Below are positions 44,446 through 56,400 of a stretch of DNA of 64,000 nt, piece by piece. Location of the stretch: positions 11,600,605 to 11,664,604 of the forward strand of contig OX459103.1 of the NCBI GenBank assembly GCA_949775045.1, read 5' to 3'. The stretch comes from Metridium senile (taxonomy: Eukaryota > Cnidaria > Anthozoa > Actiniaria > Metridiidae). The translations under genes were made by a program, and so were the position numbers. How positions within the stretch are numbered: position 1 is the first letter of the stretch; each line of letters begins with the position of its first letter. Under the pieces are notes generated by a model that was not told the origin of the DNA, searched no databases, and saw only the letters and a list, made by a program, of their open reading frames with translations.

Positions 44446-44709
44446 TAATAATAATTTCAAAACTCCCGCGCTATATATCTATTCTGTGGAACAAAATAAC
44501 TGTTCAGACTTGCCCGCTTGCGTTATTGGGTTACCATGACGATTGAATAAATTAATTCACCAATTCACTCAATGTTTGACGTCAAACCATTGAATAAATT
44601 AAGTCACTTGAATAAATTAAGTCAGACACTCAAGTTAATTTATTTGGTCACTCACAATTCGCTCCAAGTCACTCGAAAAAAGGGGTCGAATCATCCAAAC
44701 AAAACTACT
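44446..44709 (-). repeat. Right terminal inverted repeat of the virus-like element
   Basis: Mirror of 38510-38783; palindrome TTTGACGTCAAA at 44575-44586, TATA at 44472-44477. Confidence 0.9.
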
Positions 44710-44856
44710 TTCATGATGTTTTTTAAAATACTGAGAACTAAAGAGCGCGTTTGAAGGTAAGGGTTTCTCTGAAACAAAATAAACATAATTGAAAATCGTT
44801 TCTGGTATGGAGCACAGGAAAGACAGTGGAGTAAAGCAAAGTTCTACTATGTAAGT

Positions 44857-44929
44857 GTTTCCGTAGTGTAGTGGTTATCACGTGCGCCTAACACGCGCAA
44901 GGTCCCCGGTTCGAGCCCGGGCGGAAACA
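44857..44929 (+). tRNA. tRNA-Val-AAC: tRNA-Val (AAC), unit 30
   Basis: Standard copy, first gene after the virus-like element. Confidence 0.95.
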
Positions 44930-45175
44930 GCGAAAATTGAATTTTGTAAAATTCTACAACTTTTGAGGTAGTTTTGACTAACCTTTGTCAATGCTTTTAG
45001 TTCAAGAAGTTATCCACTTTCCAATTAATACTATACTTAATCGCGTTATCCAATTGTTCTCCTCGGATCAAATTTTACATGTTGTTTGTTCCACATGTAC
45101 ATTACTTCCCAGTTATATATCAATTTGCAAATACCCTTGATTTCGTTGTAATCGTGGTAATAGGAAATATATGGA

Positions 45176-45248
45176 GCCCGGTTAGTTCAGCTGGTAGAGC
45201 ATCAGACTTTTCATCTGAGGGTCGTGGGTTCAAGTCCCACATCGGGCG
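45176..45248 (+). tRNA. tRNA-Lys-TTT: tRNA-Lys (TTT), unit 30, A37C variant
   Basis: C11T and A37C; twin of 37385. Confidence 0.8.
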
Positions 45249-45465
45249 ACGTCAATATTTTTGCAATATATATTTTCTAAAAATCGGGCTGGATAAACTT
45301 TTAATGAAATAAACTTCCGTTTCAAGCATTCAATTATATGATAAGATTAACGTTTTCTTTATAAAAAGGAAAACCTTAGCTGATGGTCTACTTTTAGTTT
45401 GTTCTACATGTGTACAACATTATCGCACTTCGGGAATAATGACAAAACTCATAAACCATCATCAA

Positions 45466-45538
45466 ATTTCCGTAGTGTAGTGGTTATCACGTGCGCTTTA
45501 CACGCGCAAGGTCCCCGGTTCGATCCCGGGCGGAAACA
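45466..45538 (+). tRNA. tRNA-Val-TAC: tRNA-Val (TAC), unit 31 (compact), G1A variant
   Basis: First base is A instead of G, so A1 faces C72 and the RNase P end is altered; otherwise like its twin 37675. Confidence 0.8.
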
Positions 45539-45585
45539 CATAATTCATATTTTGAAAATTTAAACAGCGAAAATTGAATTTTGTA

Positions 45586-45658
45586 GCCCGGTTAGTTCAG
45601 CTGGTAGAGCATCAGACCTTTAATCTGAGGGTCGTGGGTTCAAGTCCCACATCGGGCG
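45586..45658 (+). tRNA. tRNA-Lys-TTT: tRNA-Lys (TTT), compact unit 31, U33C variant
   Basis: Twin of 37795: C11T and C at position 33. Confidence 0.75.
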
Positions 45659-45875
45659 ACGTCAATATTTTTGCAATATATATTTTCTAAAAATCGGGCT
45701 GGATAAACTTTTAATGAAATAAACTTCCGTTTCAAGCATTCAATTATATAATAAGATTAACGTTTTCTTTATACAAAGGGAAACCTTAGCTGATGGTCTA
45801 CTTTTAGTTTGTTCTACATGTGTACAACATTATCGCACTTCGGGAGTAATGACAAAACTCATAAACCATCATCAA

Positions 45876-45948
45876 GTTTCCGTAGTGTAGTGGTTATCAC
45901 GTGCGCTTTACACGCGCAAGGTCCCCGGTTCGATCCCGGGCGGAAACA
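45876..45948 (+). tRNA. tRNA-Val-TAC: tRNA-Val (TAC), unit 32
   Basis: Standard copy. Confidence 0.95.
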
Positions 45949-46441
45949 CATAATTCATATTTTGAAAATTTAAACCAATAGAAGACAATTATAAATATTC
46001 AAATACAACGACATTTAGTTTTAAAAATATATAGAGCCTTAGCTAAATTATTATTTTTCAACCGTGAAAAAAAAAGACCAAAAACACCGTCTCCGGGAAT
46101 CATTAGGAAGACACTATCTCTGTCATAATTAAAGCATTTCATATCTATTTACAAAAAGTGGTATTCGACTAGTAAAGACTGATTCTGTTTCGAATATTAG
46201 TATAAGACGAAGTCTAAAAGTATTTTTAGCTTATTCACGCCAATATTGTAATTACTTTTCTAGACATTGATAAAGGTCCTGCAAGATCTTGAAATTCATG
46301 ATGTTGTTTAAAATACTGAGAACTAAAGAGCGCGTTTGAAGGTAAGGGTTTCTCTGAAACAAAATAAACATAATTGAAAATCGTTTCTGGTATGGAGCAC
46401 AGGAAAGACAGTGGAGTAAAGCAAAGTTCTACTATGTAAGT

Positions 46442-46514
46442 GTTTCCGTAGTGTAGTGGTTATCACGTGCGCCTAACACGCGCAAGGTCCCCGGTTCGAG
46501 CCCGGGCGGAAACA
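46442..46514 (+). tRNA. tRNA-Val-AAC: tRNA-Val (AAC), unit 32
   Basis: Standard copy, 111 bp before the 16.5-kb insertion. Confidence 0.95.
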
Positions 46515-46896
46515 GCGAAAATTGAATTTTGTAAAATTCTACAACTTTTGAGGTAGTTTTGACTAACCTTTGTCAATGCTTTTAGTTCAAGAAGTTATCC
46601 ACTTTCCAATTAATACTATACTTAAGGTATCAGGAGGGGTTGGGGACCTCTACTCACGCAAACTCAAATTATGCGCAAGCTTTGTAAAATATTCCAGTAA
46701 AAGTATATATTTTCTGAAAGCTGAATAAATGTAGTTTTTGAATATCGATTCAAAATTTTCATTATTTAAAACGACAAAAAGATATTCCGACTAAAGCGTG
46801 TTTTGACCGTACTTCGTTTGAAAAGCTCGAAATCTGTCAGGATTTCCGTCTCAGTGATAAAAATCACGTTAGCAGACTCATAATACATTAATCTCT

Positions 46897-47045
46897 AAAA
46901 CGGTGCCAGCGATTTCTCATAACTGCTTTAGATCAGTCGCTATCGAGTCTCAAATATCGATGTTCGAATTTATCACGTATAAGTGTACAAACTAAGCAAT
47001 ATCTCAACAACGGAAACGAAAATCAAAAATCGCTGGCACCGTTTT
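46897..47045. repeat. Subterminal inverted repeat of the 16.5-kb element
   Basis: AAAACGGTGCCAGCGATTT at 46897-46915 is perfectly complementary to 47027-47045; possible transposase contact sites or a small fold-back insert. Confidence 0.65.
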
Positions 47046-47407
47046 TTGGTTTGATATTTGATCTCAAACTTGGCTCAAATTTGAAATCAAACCGTTGAAT
47101 AGCGAGGAAACTAGAGCGCTTTAAAAATATATTTTTTCTTATTTTAAAAACGCCAGATAAACGCGTTTTTGATTTGGGCCAGAAAGCCACGGGGGTGTTT
47201 ACACAACACCTGAGATCTTTCAGCGCGGTGTCATCCTACCTAGTCATTATCAAAGTTCCTAGCTATTATTGCATAGTAATATGAGAAAGTTACAGTCACT
47301 TATCGCAAGAGGTCAACATTTTTAAAGCAAGTGATCCAGTAGTTATTTACATTGTAATTTTGCCGGAAGACTTTGAAATTCGGCAAAGTTTTGAACAAAT
47401 TAAAAAG

Positions 47408-50400
47408 ATGCCAAGAGGAAGGAGAAGGCAAGACAGAGGAGAAAACAGTGTAGAAACAAGGGTCGAAAGTCCACGAGAAAGTGTAATTGCAGAGATGCGA
47501 GCACTTGGGTAAGTATCATAACAAAACGATTTTCTTTGATTTCCAGCTTCGTCAATGCCATTAAGGAGAAGACGTAATTTTGATAACACTATTCAGTAAA
47601 AGATCTTTGATTAGTTGTTCTTAACATTTAGATTTGACGGCGAAGTTTTTGCCGAAAACCTTGAAGCCAGCACCTACCAACGAAAAAGACGCGGGAAACC
47701 GGGAAGATTGAACCGATACTTTCATTATTGCACTTGGGCACACGCATTGATGGTATTTACGTGATACACATTAGAAAAAAATCAATTAAATTCAATGAAT
47801 TATGTGTTTGTAACTAAAAGCGTCTTCTCTTCCCTCACCAAGAATTGGTATACAAAATGTATATTTTTTCTGTACCAAATGTATACATTTCAGTGGGTGC
47901 ATTTGTATACATTATGTATACATCATATACCATGATGTATACATTTTGTAGCATACATTTGGAACCCATGTGTATACATTGTGTAGCATACATTTCGGAC
48001 TCATGTGTATACATTTTGTATACATTCAAAAGTATACAAAAACTATACATCATGTATACTTGGTGTATACAATATGTATACATTTTATAGCCCTATGCTA
48101 ATTACACAGTTATTGGACATAATCAATATTTAATAATTTATTTATTAATCACAAAAATCATATATATTCAGATATTATATATATACATTCTTTTTCCAAA
48201 TGACCAAAAATTAAAATATACCTAATTATTATTGAACAGTAACAAATTTGAACCCCCCTAATCAGTCTATCAAATCACAAAAAATCATATAATATATAAT
48301 ATATTCAAATATTAAATACAATTTTAATTTGAAAGAAGAGGAAAATATAATGACATTGAAATCATGTCTCTAAAAATGCATTCTTTTATAGTGAAAATCC
48401 AGATATATATTATTTCTCAAAATGCCCCCTTTCCCCAATTTAAAAAATATACTAAATTTTAATTATTATTGAACAGTAACATATATGACACCCCCCCCCC
48501 CCCCCCCTAATCTGTCTCCCTCTCAATTTGATGTTGATAACAATTAAAAGCCTATTAAGAATAATATAAATATATTGCTAGTCTATTGTCAGTTCATTGG
48601 ACAATAACAAATTCAAATAAAGGTTGGTTATACATTTTACCTTTTACAGCAAGGACACTTGAACCTGCATGAACACTTTGCTTATTTTAAGTGTTTTTTT
48701 CAGAATATCTATAAAAAGGATTCCACTCAAATACTGTCACAGAAAATAAATCATAATACAAGTTGAAGAGTTAAGCAAAATAATTCAGTACTGAACTTTC
48801 ACACATTTGGAAGCACAGCATGATCAAAAAGAAAACTGATAATATAATAAGAATTGTATTATAGAAGTGCATGTTCACAGTGTCCTTACTATATAACATA
48901 TTACTGAACATTGTCTTCTGACAGTCTTGATCTTGATTGTAAACCTGAGAGTTTATTTCTCAGGCTTACTTTTATACTCGACTCCGAGCTATCTTTGTAG
49001 TGAGCCATGGAGAAATCTGAGGATGAAAAGAAAAACATATTCAATGATGTAGCTGAGATTCAATTCATTTTTTGAGATGTGATTTCCGGCTTAATCAATT
49101 AGTACAAAAGCTAATATAAAATAGCTGAAGGGGAAAAAAACATTAGATTGGCCAGTCATTCAAAGGTTTTAAAGCCCGTGTGAACTAGAATGATATTTAG
49201 AATTTGACATCAATACTCTATATAGATTAACAACAACTGCAGAAACATAGCAGTTATATATATACATGTACATTGCACAAACTATATTACTTTTTTTTTA
49301 CCATGTATCCTGGTTTCTCATCTATTTTCAAACAAGATGTCAATTTTATTCATCTCTCAGAAACATGACTTGTAGAATAGTCTTATCAAACCTGAGCTGT
49401 GGTCTCATCACAAAATTACAGTCAGAAACGATCTCAGGCATATATGGGCCAAGCGATTCAAGTGGTAGAAGGTTTATTATTACTAAGATTTCCATTAGTT
49501 GCTTTGATTAGAGGACCATATACAGTCATAAAGTCATGTTGACAACAACAAAGTAATTTGCATATTATAATGTTTTTAGTTTTTTTTTAAAGAAACATTA
49601 AATGTAAAATTGCAAAATTTAATTACAATGCAGATAACATTTAATTTACTATATATCTGGAGTTCTAAATCAATTTTATCCCGGAAAGGCAAAAAAAAAA
49701 GCTTTATGAAAATTACTTTGTTGTTGTTAACATGTCATTTTAACTGGACAACATTAATTGGATTGACTGTATGGCCACAATAACAATTTCTGTTGTTCAC
49801 TAATAAGTGTAGGTGATATTTAGAAGTGATTTGGAAATGATCACATGTCAAGGTAAAGCCTTGGGAAACGAAAATCCTAATGAAAAGCTTGGCCCAGGTG
49901 CTTGATCATTTTTGTTTACTTGTGATATGAGACAGCTGACAAAACAAGTAACAGTCAAACTACAAGAAGAGTATACCCCTCTAGACTGAATTACTCATTT
50001 CATTATTAGATTCTTGGCTTCATTATTTGTTTTCAAAAAATTTCAAAATTCATACAAATTATTATGACATCAAAAGAAATTGATTCTGTCATTGGTATAG
50101 ACAAAAAAATATTATGATTCTATGAGATTTACAGAGGTTTAATTTAGTTTTTGAATAGTTTAAAGGCATTCTAAAAAAACAAAGAATGAAGTCAATTAAG
50201 AATCAAATAATGAAATGAATAATGCAGTCTAGAGGAGTACTTTTCATGTAGTTTGGCTGTAACTACGATCATTGTTATGAAGGATAATTTTGCATCTCGA
50301 TATACTGGACATGCTATTAACATGAAAAATGCACTTACAAAGGATGCTTTGGAGTATTTCATTATCAATGGCCCCCTTTCCATGTGCCCCAGTCAAGTTT

Positions 50401-53400
50401 TTACCAAGAAGCTCTTTGTTGGTATAAAACAGATTTAACAGGTAAGCCGCACATGCAGAGGCAGTCTTTCTGCGCAATGCATGCTCAATTGAGACACCAT
50501 GTACAAATATTTGAGGGTATGTGGCGACCAAATTTACCATCTAAAATAAAATACAAGTCAACATGTGATAACAATCAAATTCTAATTAAAGCATGGTATT
50601 GGCAAACTGAAAATCAAAATGTATGGTTAACAAAACCTTATAATGCACAAGTAGTGGCACATTACAGGTTTATATGGAAATGGTGATGTCTGATTTTAAG
50701 TTGAGTTAATTGTTGAATAAAATGAATAAATACTAAATGGAAATATAAAAATTAATTTAATTTAACCAGGATTCTGTCTTTCAATATCTTTAAACTTTCA
50801 AAGATCTCAAATAAAGATCTTTAAATAAATGTTCATAATGAAGAACATAATGAAAACATTGTATTTATAATGATAGCAAGACAACAAGCCTAAAATTTTG
50901 CCATAATTGCAGGTACCTGAAATCTGCTAGCAATTAGTGAGTTAACCTTCCCAGCTCTTGGTTGCTCAGTTGCTATTTAAACATAGAAATGCATTTATTA
51001 GATTTATCAATATGCTGTTGGATTATCTGAAAATATGATTAAATCCTTTTTTAGAATTATTTTGACATAGTATTATTGTATCATAATACAGTCATTTGCA
51101 AAAATTCTGGCCATGTTATACATAACACTAACCACTGCGATTTATTATAGTACAAGAATAGAAGTGGCCATCATCGTACTGAGCCAGCAGACCATCTTCA
51201 CCTCTCTGTATTAGCTTCTCCGACAGTACTTTAAATATACCATCATCAAGAAACTGGACTAAGGCAAATTCTAACAAAATAAGCAAAATATTATAATTTA
51301 AACAATATTTATACAATAAAGCTTGTATAGATATCTTAGTTGTCAGATTTTTGGTTGGATGTTAAACGTTTCATACTAAGTTTATTTGCCGGTTAATAAT
51401 TAATTGACCGTAAATTTGCGCGCCAATTTCTCTTGATGATAAGTCCATGGAAAGAACTTAAAGATAAAAATTATATTCTTCTTTACTTGAATTTCGTTCT
51501 GAATAGATAAAAAACGGTTTGGGTACATTTTATACTAAGCTTATAAGCTTAAATACAAGCTTAAAGCTTAATAAATCTAAGTTTAACAACTCTTTTGAAT
51601 GGTCGCATGAATATAACTTAAGTCTTTATACAAATAACTTAAGTCCATCACAAATAATTCTACATGATGAAAATACAAGTGGAAGTATAATCAAGCTTAG
51701 GAATCAGCCGATTCTTGAGCTTAAGTCCAATCGGAGAAGAGTACTTAGCATACTTATATAAGCATATTGTTATCGATCCACGTTTGCATGGCCGTACGTT
51801 CAAATTTAAGCTTACTTAAACCAAAATCTCATAGTTTTTGCGAAATATATTCATATCATAAACATACCTTCATCCTCAAAGCGTGTGACTACTCTTTTCT
51901 CGCGTTGATTCATGCTGTAGATTAATTTTTATAGTGTTTGACCTTCGAAGCGTGTAGCAAGGAGAGATGGAATACGTTTTACCGGGCTGGTACGACCCGG
52001 CACAGAATTCCCGCCGTTACTTTTCTCTCGCTGACCTCTGGGATACATTCGTACCCAGTCTTCACCGGTAGATGTGTCGAGGCGATTATGATTGGACTCG
52101 AAAGTCATTTCTCCTCATTTCTCCTGGTTCTTCTGGTTTGTAAATAATGGCATCGACGCCGAAAGATATCGAAAAAAACAAAATAAGAAAGAGAAGGGGT
52201 AATTATGGAAGTTACCTATCACAGCCTGAGTTGAAAGCTCCTAGATCGACGTTCTATCAAGAGATAGCAAGGCAAAATAACGTATTAGATGATGCTTCGA
52301 ATTCGACAGAGATCAACGATTATAATGATCCTTATAGACCCGGTACTTCCAACCACTATATTGGCAGGGAAAGAAGACAATATAATTATGGCATAGAGCA
52401 CAACATTGAGAAGGATAGATACTACAATGATCACTTATCACAACCAAAGCTTTCAGTTCCAAAGACGACATTTTATCGAGAGTTAAAAAAAAAATACAAA
52501 TCTACATGTGAAAGCGTGGAGTGTGATCAGTACAAATTACCCGATTTACCTGGAGTGACTGAATGTAATATCGATCATGAAAGTCTACATATCCTCGACG
52601 ACGTCGACGACACTATTTCAATCGAAGGTGAGCTGACGTCAAGCTCAGAGGATGATGAAATCAAAGAGTTGTGGGATGGTATTCAAGCAGATTATATCGA
52701 TGATTTATTGAGTCATAGTACAACCGAGAAGAATGACCCTTTGGTTAGATTTGCAGATGATGATGAAGAAGAAAACCTTTATGATGCTGAAAACAACACT
52801 GAAAATATTATACAAGAAGATATCACATCCGAACCCGAATCATCACCTGTCTACGAGGGGGCAAGGATTACTCTTGCAGTCAGTTTGTTACTTATCATAA
52901 AATATTCAATGCGTCACAGCATTACAGGGGTGGCATTGGCAGATCTCTTGCTGCTCATTCAAGTTCATCTTCCATTACCAAACATATTTGGAAAATCTAT
53001 TGTAACTCTTCATAATTTTTTCAAAAAATTAAGAAATCCAATAGAATACCACTACTATTGTACATTTTGCTATGAGTACATTGGCACTAAAAGGCAAGAT
53101 TATAAGCACTGCACAAACAAACACTGCCTGAAAGACTTTGGAACAAAAGACTCACTTGGTTATTTCATAGTGGTGCCATTAATCACCCAACTGCAATCAC
53201 TGCTTGCAAGTAAGTTTTAATATATGTGTAGTATAAATTAATACTGTGATCAAAACATTCAGGTGCTAGCTTTAAACATATTTATTTGACAAAACTCCTT
53301 GGCTCAATCTGATACTTGGGTTGATCTTTGGCATTTTGTTATTGCCACTACAAAGCTGCAGAAGTCTGCATTAGTTAGTATTATAAAAGGCAAAAAAAAA

Positions 53401-56400
53401 AACAATAATGGAGTAAGGATGCAATTGATATTATATAAATGTATGAGCATACTGAGGTCCCATCCACACAAGCCCGGGGATCATTTTCTGGAGATATTTT
53501 TATAGGAATATGGCTAAGCATCCACAAGAGTTTGCATTAAATGCTTATTGCAGAGTTCTGTATTGTTACTATTAATGATAATAATAATATTTGAAAAATT
53601 GAGTATGTACTGTTTTGTAATATGATTTTATTTTCCTTAAAGCCCAAGAAATACCAGATTTGCTGAATTACCCCTTTAGAAGAGTAAAGAAACAAGCACA
53701 AAATTTGGAAGATATTTATGATGGTAGAATTTACAAAAAACATTTTGGGCCTGATGGATTCTTCCATGGTACAAGTAATGCAGCCAAAGAAAAAGAGATC
53801 CACCTGTCACTCCAAATGAATACTGATGGTGTCTCTCTTTTCCGCTCCTCGTCATATAGTGTCTGGCCTGTATACTTTGTCATAAACGAGCTACCACCTA
53901 AAGCCAGGTAATTTTTGTTTTGTAATGTGTAATTCCTGTGCATAAGAAAGTTTATATAGATTATTATACATTGTACTCACTATCTGAAATCTGATTGGCT
54001 AACAAGCTACAGTTTATTTTCACAATCACTGCAACCTATAGATCAGTGAATAATCTGCTAGCCGATTATTTTTCGCTAATCTGTAGGTTGGATGCACTTG
54101 AGTGATTTTCTTATATTTTTATATAAAATCCCCAGTAAAATCAGTGCTATTTTGATGGAAACACGAAAAACTCTATCACTTTTTTAGGACTGTTCTGTGC
54201 CGCGTCCATGCTGTTTTCACAGTCATACGATATCTGCTCTAATTTTTCTTTATATTTGTCATATTTTATTTGTAGAACCAAGCGACAATATAGACTGTTT
54301 GTGGGACTGTGGTTTGGTCAACGGAAGCCCCTTTTCCAAACATTTATGCAACCGTTTGCAATTGCATTAAAGGATTTATTCCATGAAGGTAAGCCTGAGG
54401 TTACATTATAAATTATGATAATAGTTTGATATGGTGATATCATTAATGGTTCTCAAGATTCCAGTGTGGGTGGGCTTAGCCTCTAATTCATGTAAATTGT
54501 GACTAGCAATTATATATTTTTCTATCCAAGTAATGAGGCTATTTGTGACTTTTGCAAAAATTCTGATTCAGCTGTATTTGAGAATATCTCACAAACATTA
54601 CCTTCATAAAGATGTCCAAAATAAAATGTAGTGTACTTAACATTCACCCTGTTGTACTTATATGGTTTGTACATTTTGTTTGTTCATTTAAGGGTCACCA
54701 GTTACAGTTAAAGGAAAAGAAAAAATACTTAGATGTATATTATTGTTTGGAACATTTGATGCTCCAGCGAAGTGTTTGTTCCAGCAATTTTGTCAGTTCA
54801 ATGCGTACTATGGATGTCCATATTGTATGAGCCCAGGAGAAACCGTAAAGACAAGTGCTAGAGGACATACACTTGTATATCCATTTGATGTAAGCAATTT
54901 GAAAACTGGCCATGGCGATGAAAGAACTCACCAAGAAACACTGAAATTTGCTGCAGCTGCAACTGAAAAAGCTGCAAAGTCTGGGGTGGAGACAAACGAA
55001 AAGGGAGTCAAAGGTTTCAGCTGGTGTGTTGTCATCCCAAAATTTGATATTATTAGAGGCATTGCAATAGACTATATGCATGGGACTCTATTAGGGGTTG
55101 TAAAAATGTTACTAACACTGTGGCTCAACAAGAAGCATAGTAAACAGCCTTGGTCTTTAAGTAGGCAAGTAGCAGAACTTGATTCAAGGTATTTAAAGAT
55201 GACACCACCTGCCTGCATAACGCGTCTACCAAGAAGTCTTGCTTCAAACTTTGGACATTTAAAAGCCTCTGAGCTTAGAACGTTTCTTTTGTTTTATTCA
55301 ATCCCATGCCTTTATGGTTTATTGCCTGAAATATACTTTCAGCATTACATTCTTTTGGTTGAAGCTGTTTACCTACTACTTCAAGAGTCTATTTCACTTA
55401 ATGATGTGAAAAAAGCTAGTGCTCTTCTGAAGCACTTCTGCCTTAAAATTGGGGAATTGTATGGCCCACGATATGAGACATACAACGCACATTGCTTGCT
55501 ACACATGACTGAAAGAGTGTGCGATATGGGACCACTGTGGACGCATTCATGTTTTGCGTTTGAAGACTTCAATGGTGAACTACGAAACATGTTCCATGGG
55601 ACCCAAAGTGTTGAAGAGCAGCTTGTGATGGCTGTGAGCATTCAGCAAAAAATCCCATTGCTTACACCTCTTTTGACTGAAGGATCTATTGCTAAAGAAT
55701 TGTTTGACAAAATGAACAACAAGACTCAGCCATGTATACAAAAGGAAAGTATTGGTGATGGAGTCTACAAAGTTGGTACTATTAAACCATCAGAACTTTC
55801 GCTGGAAGCTAAGATAGCTGTAGAGGCACTAATTGGACCAGTCTTATCTAAAGTACACACATTCCAAAGAGTGATGCTTCATGGTAATCAAGTCGTTCAT
55901 TGCAAAAACTACACATTAATGTCAAAGAGAAATAATTACACTATACAATACAGTTCTGACACTATACTGAAATCTCCTACCTATGGACAAGTTCAATATT
56001 ATGTTACTTGTTATACTACCTGTCTCAATCCTACTTCCTGTTCTGATTCATGTGCATGCAAAGAGCCCCATCATTTGGCGATGGTATATCCACTGAGAGA
56101 AAACAAAGACATAGTTTTAGCAATGGACCAACACACTAAAGCTGAATTGAGTCATCTCATCCCTGTTGTAAAAGACTTACCTCTAAAAGCCATTAACATC
56201 AACCAAATGGATAAACTATGTGTATATATAGAATGTGAGAATCTGGCATTTGTTGGTCTATTCCCAAATCAATGTGAGAAGGACTAAATTTATAAATGCT
56301 CACGTGGTACACTGGAGATAATCTATACTATATATAATACGATAAGGTGATTGCTGGGAGGCCTATTGAACTGTCCACGATTGTAATTTTGAAAAATCCA

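Larger units (their letters stand above)
38510..44709. mobile_element. 6.2-kb Polinton-like / virus-like element
   Basis: Exactly 6,200 bp, terminal inverted repeats of about 270 bp (38510-38783 and about 44446-44709) that start AGTAGTTTTG, and TTCATG directly outside both ends (38504-38509, 44710-44715). A 6-bp duplication and 5'-AG ends are the marks of Polinton/Maverick integration. Genes run inward from both ends: PC4-like (+), zinc-ribbon (-), small basic/hydrophobic protein (-), packaging ATPase (+), broken HUH-like gene (-). I find no protein-primed polymerase, retroviral-type integrase, protease or major capsid gene, so this is either a deletion derivative mobilised in trans or a distinct small lineage. 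Gene-free stretches: 39259-39948 holds a poly(A) signal and AT-rich sequence, 41169-41915 mostly a minisatellite. Confidence 0.8.
44710..46625 (+). repeat. tRNA tandem array, segment 4 (units 30-32)
   Basis: Repeats the segment to the left of the virus-like element at an offset of 7,791 bp, including the A37C Lys gene, the compact unit and the U33C Lys gene. Ends at the TTAA target 46622-46625. Confidence 0.95.

Noticed and set aside
1..46620. Whole array as a pure assembly artefact
   Set aside because: Units differ by many point changes, in blocks, and carry distinct insertions; though the exact copy number could still be wrong.
47835..48083. Tyr/Met-rich open frames on both strands near 47.9 kb
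   Set aside because: Product of the palindromic TGTATAC repeats.
50384..50686. 100-codon + strand frame
   Set aside because: Starts at GTG and is antisense to the BEN-domain exon, which has clear family features.
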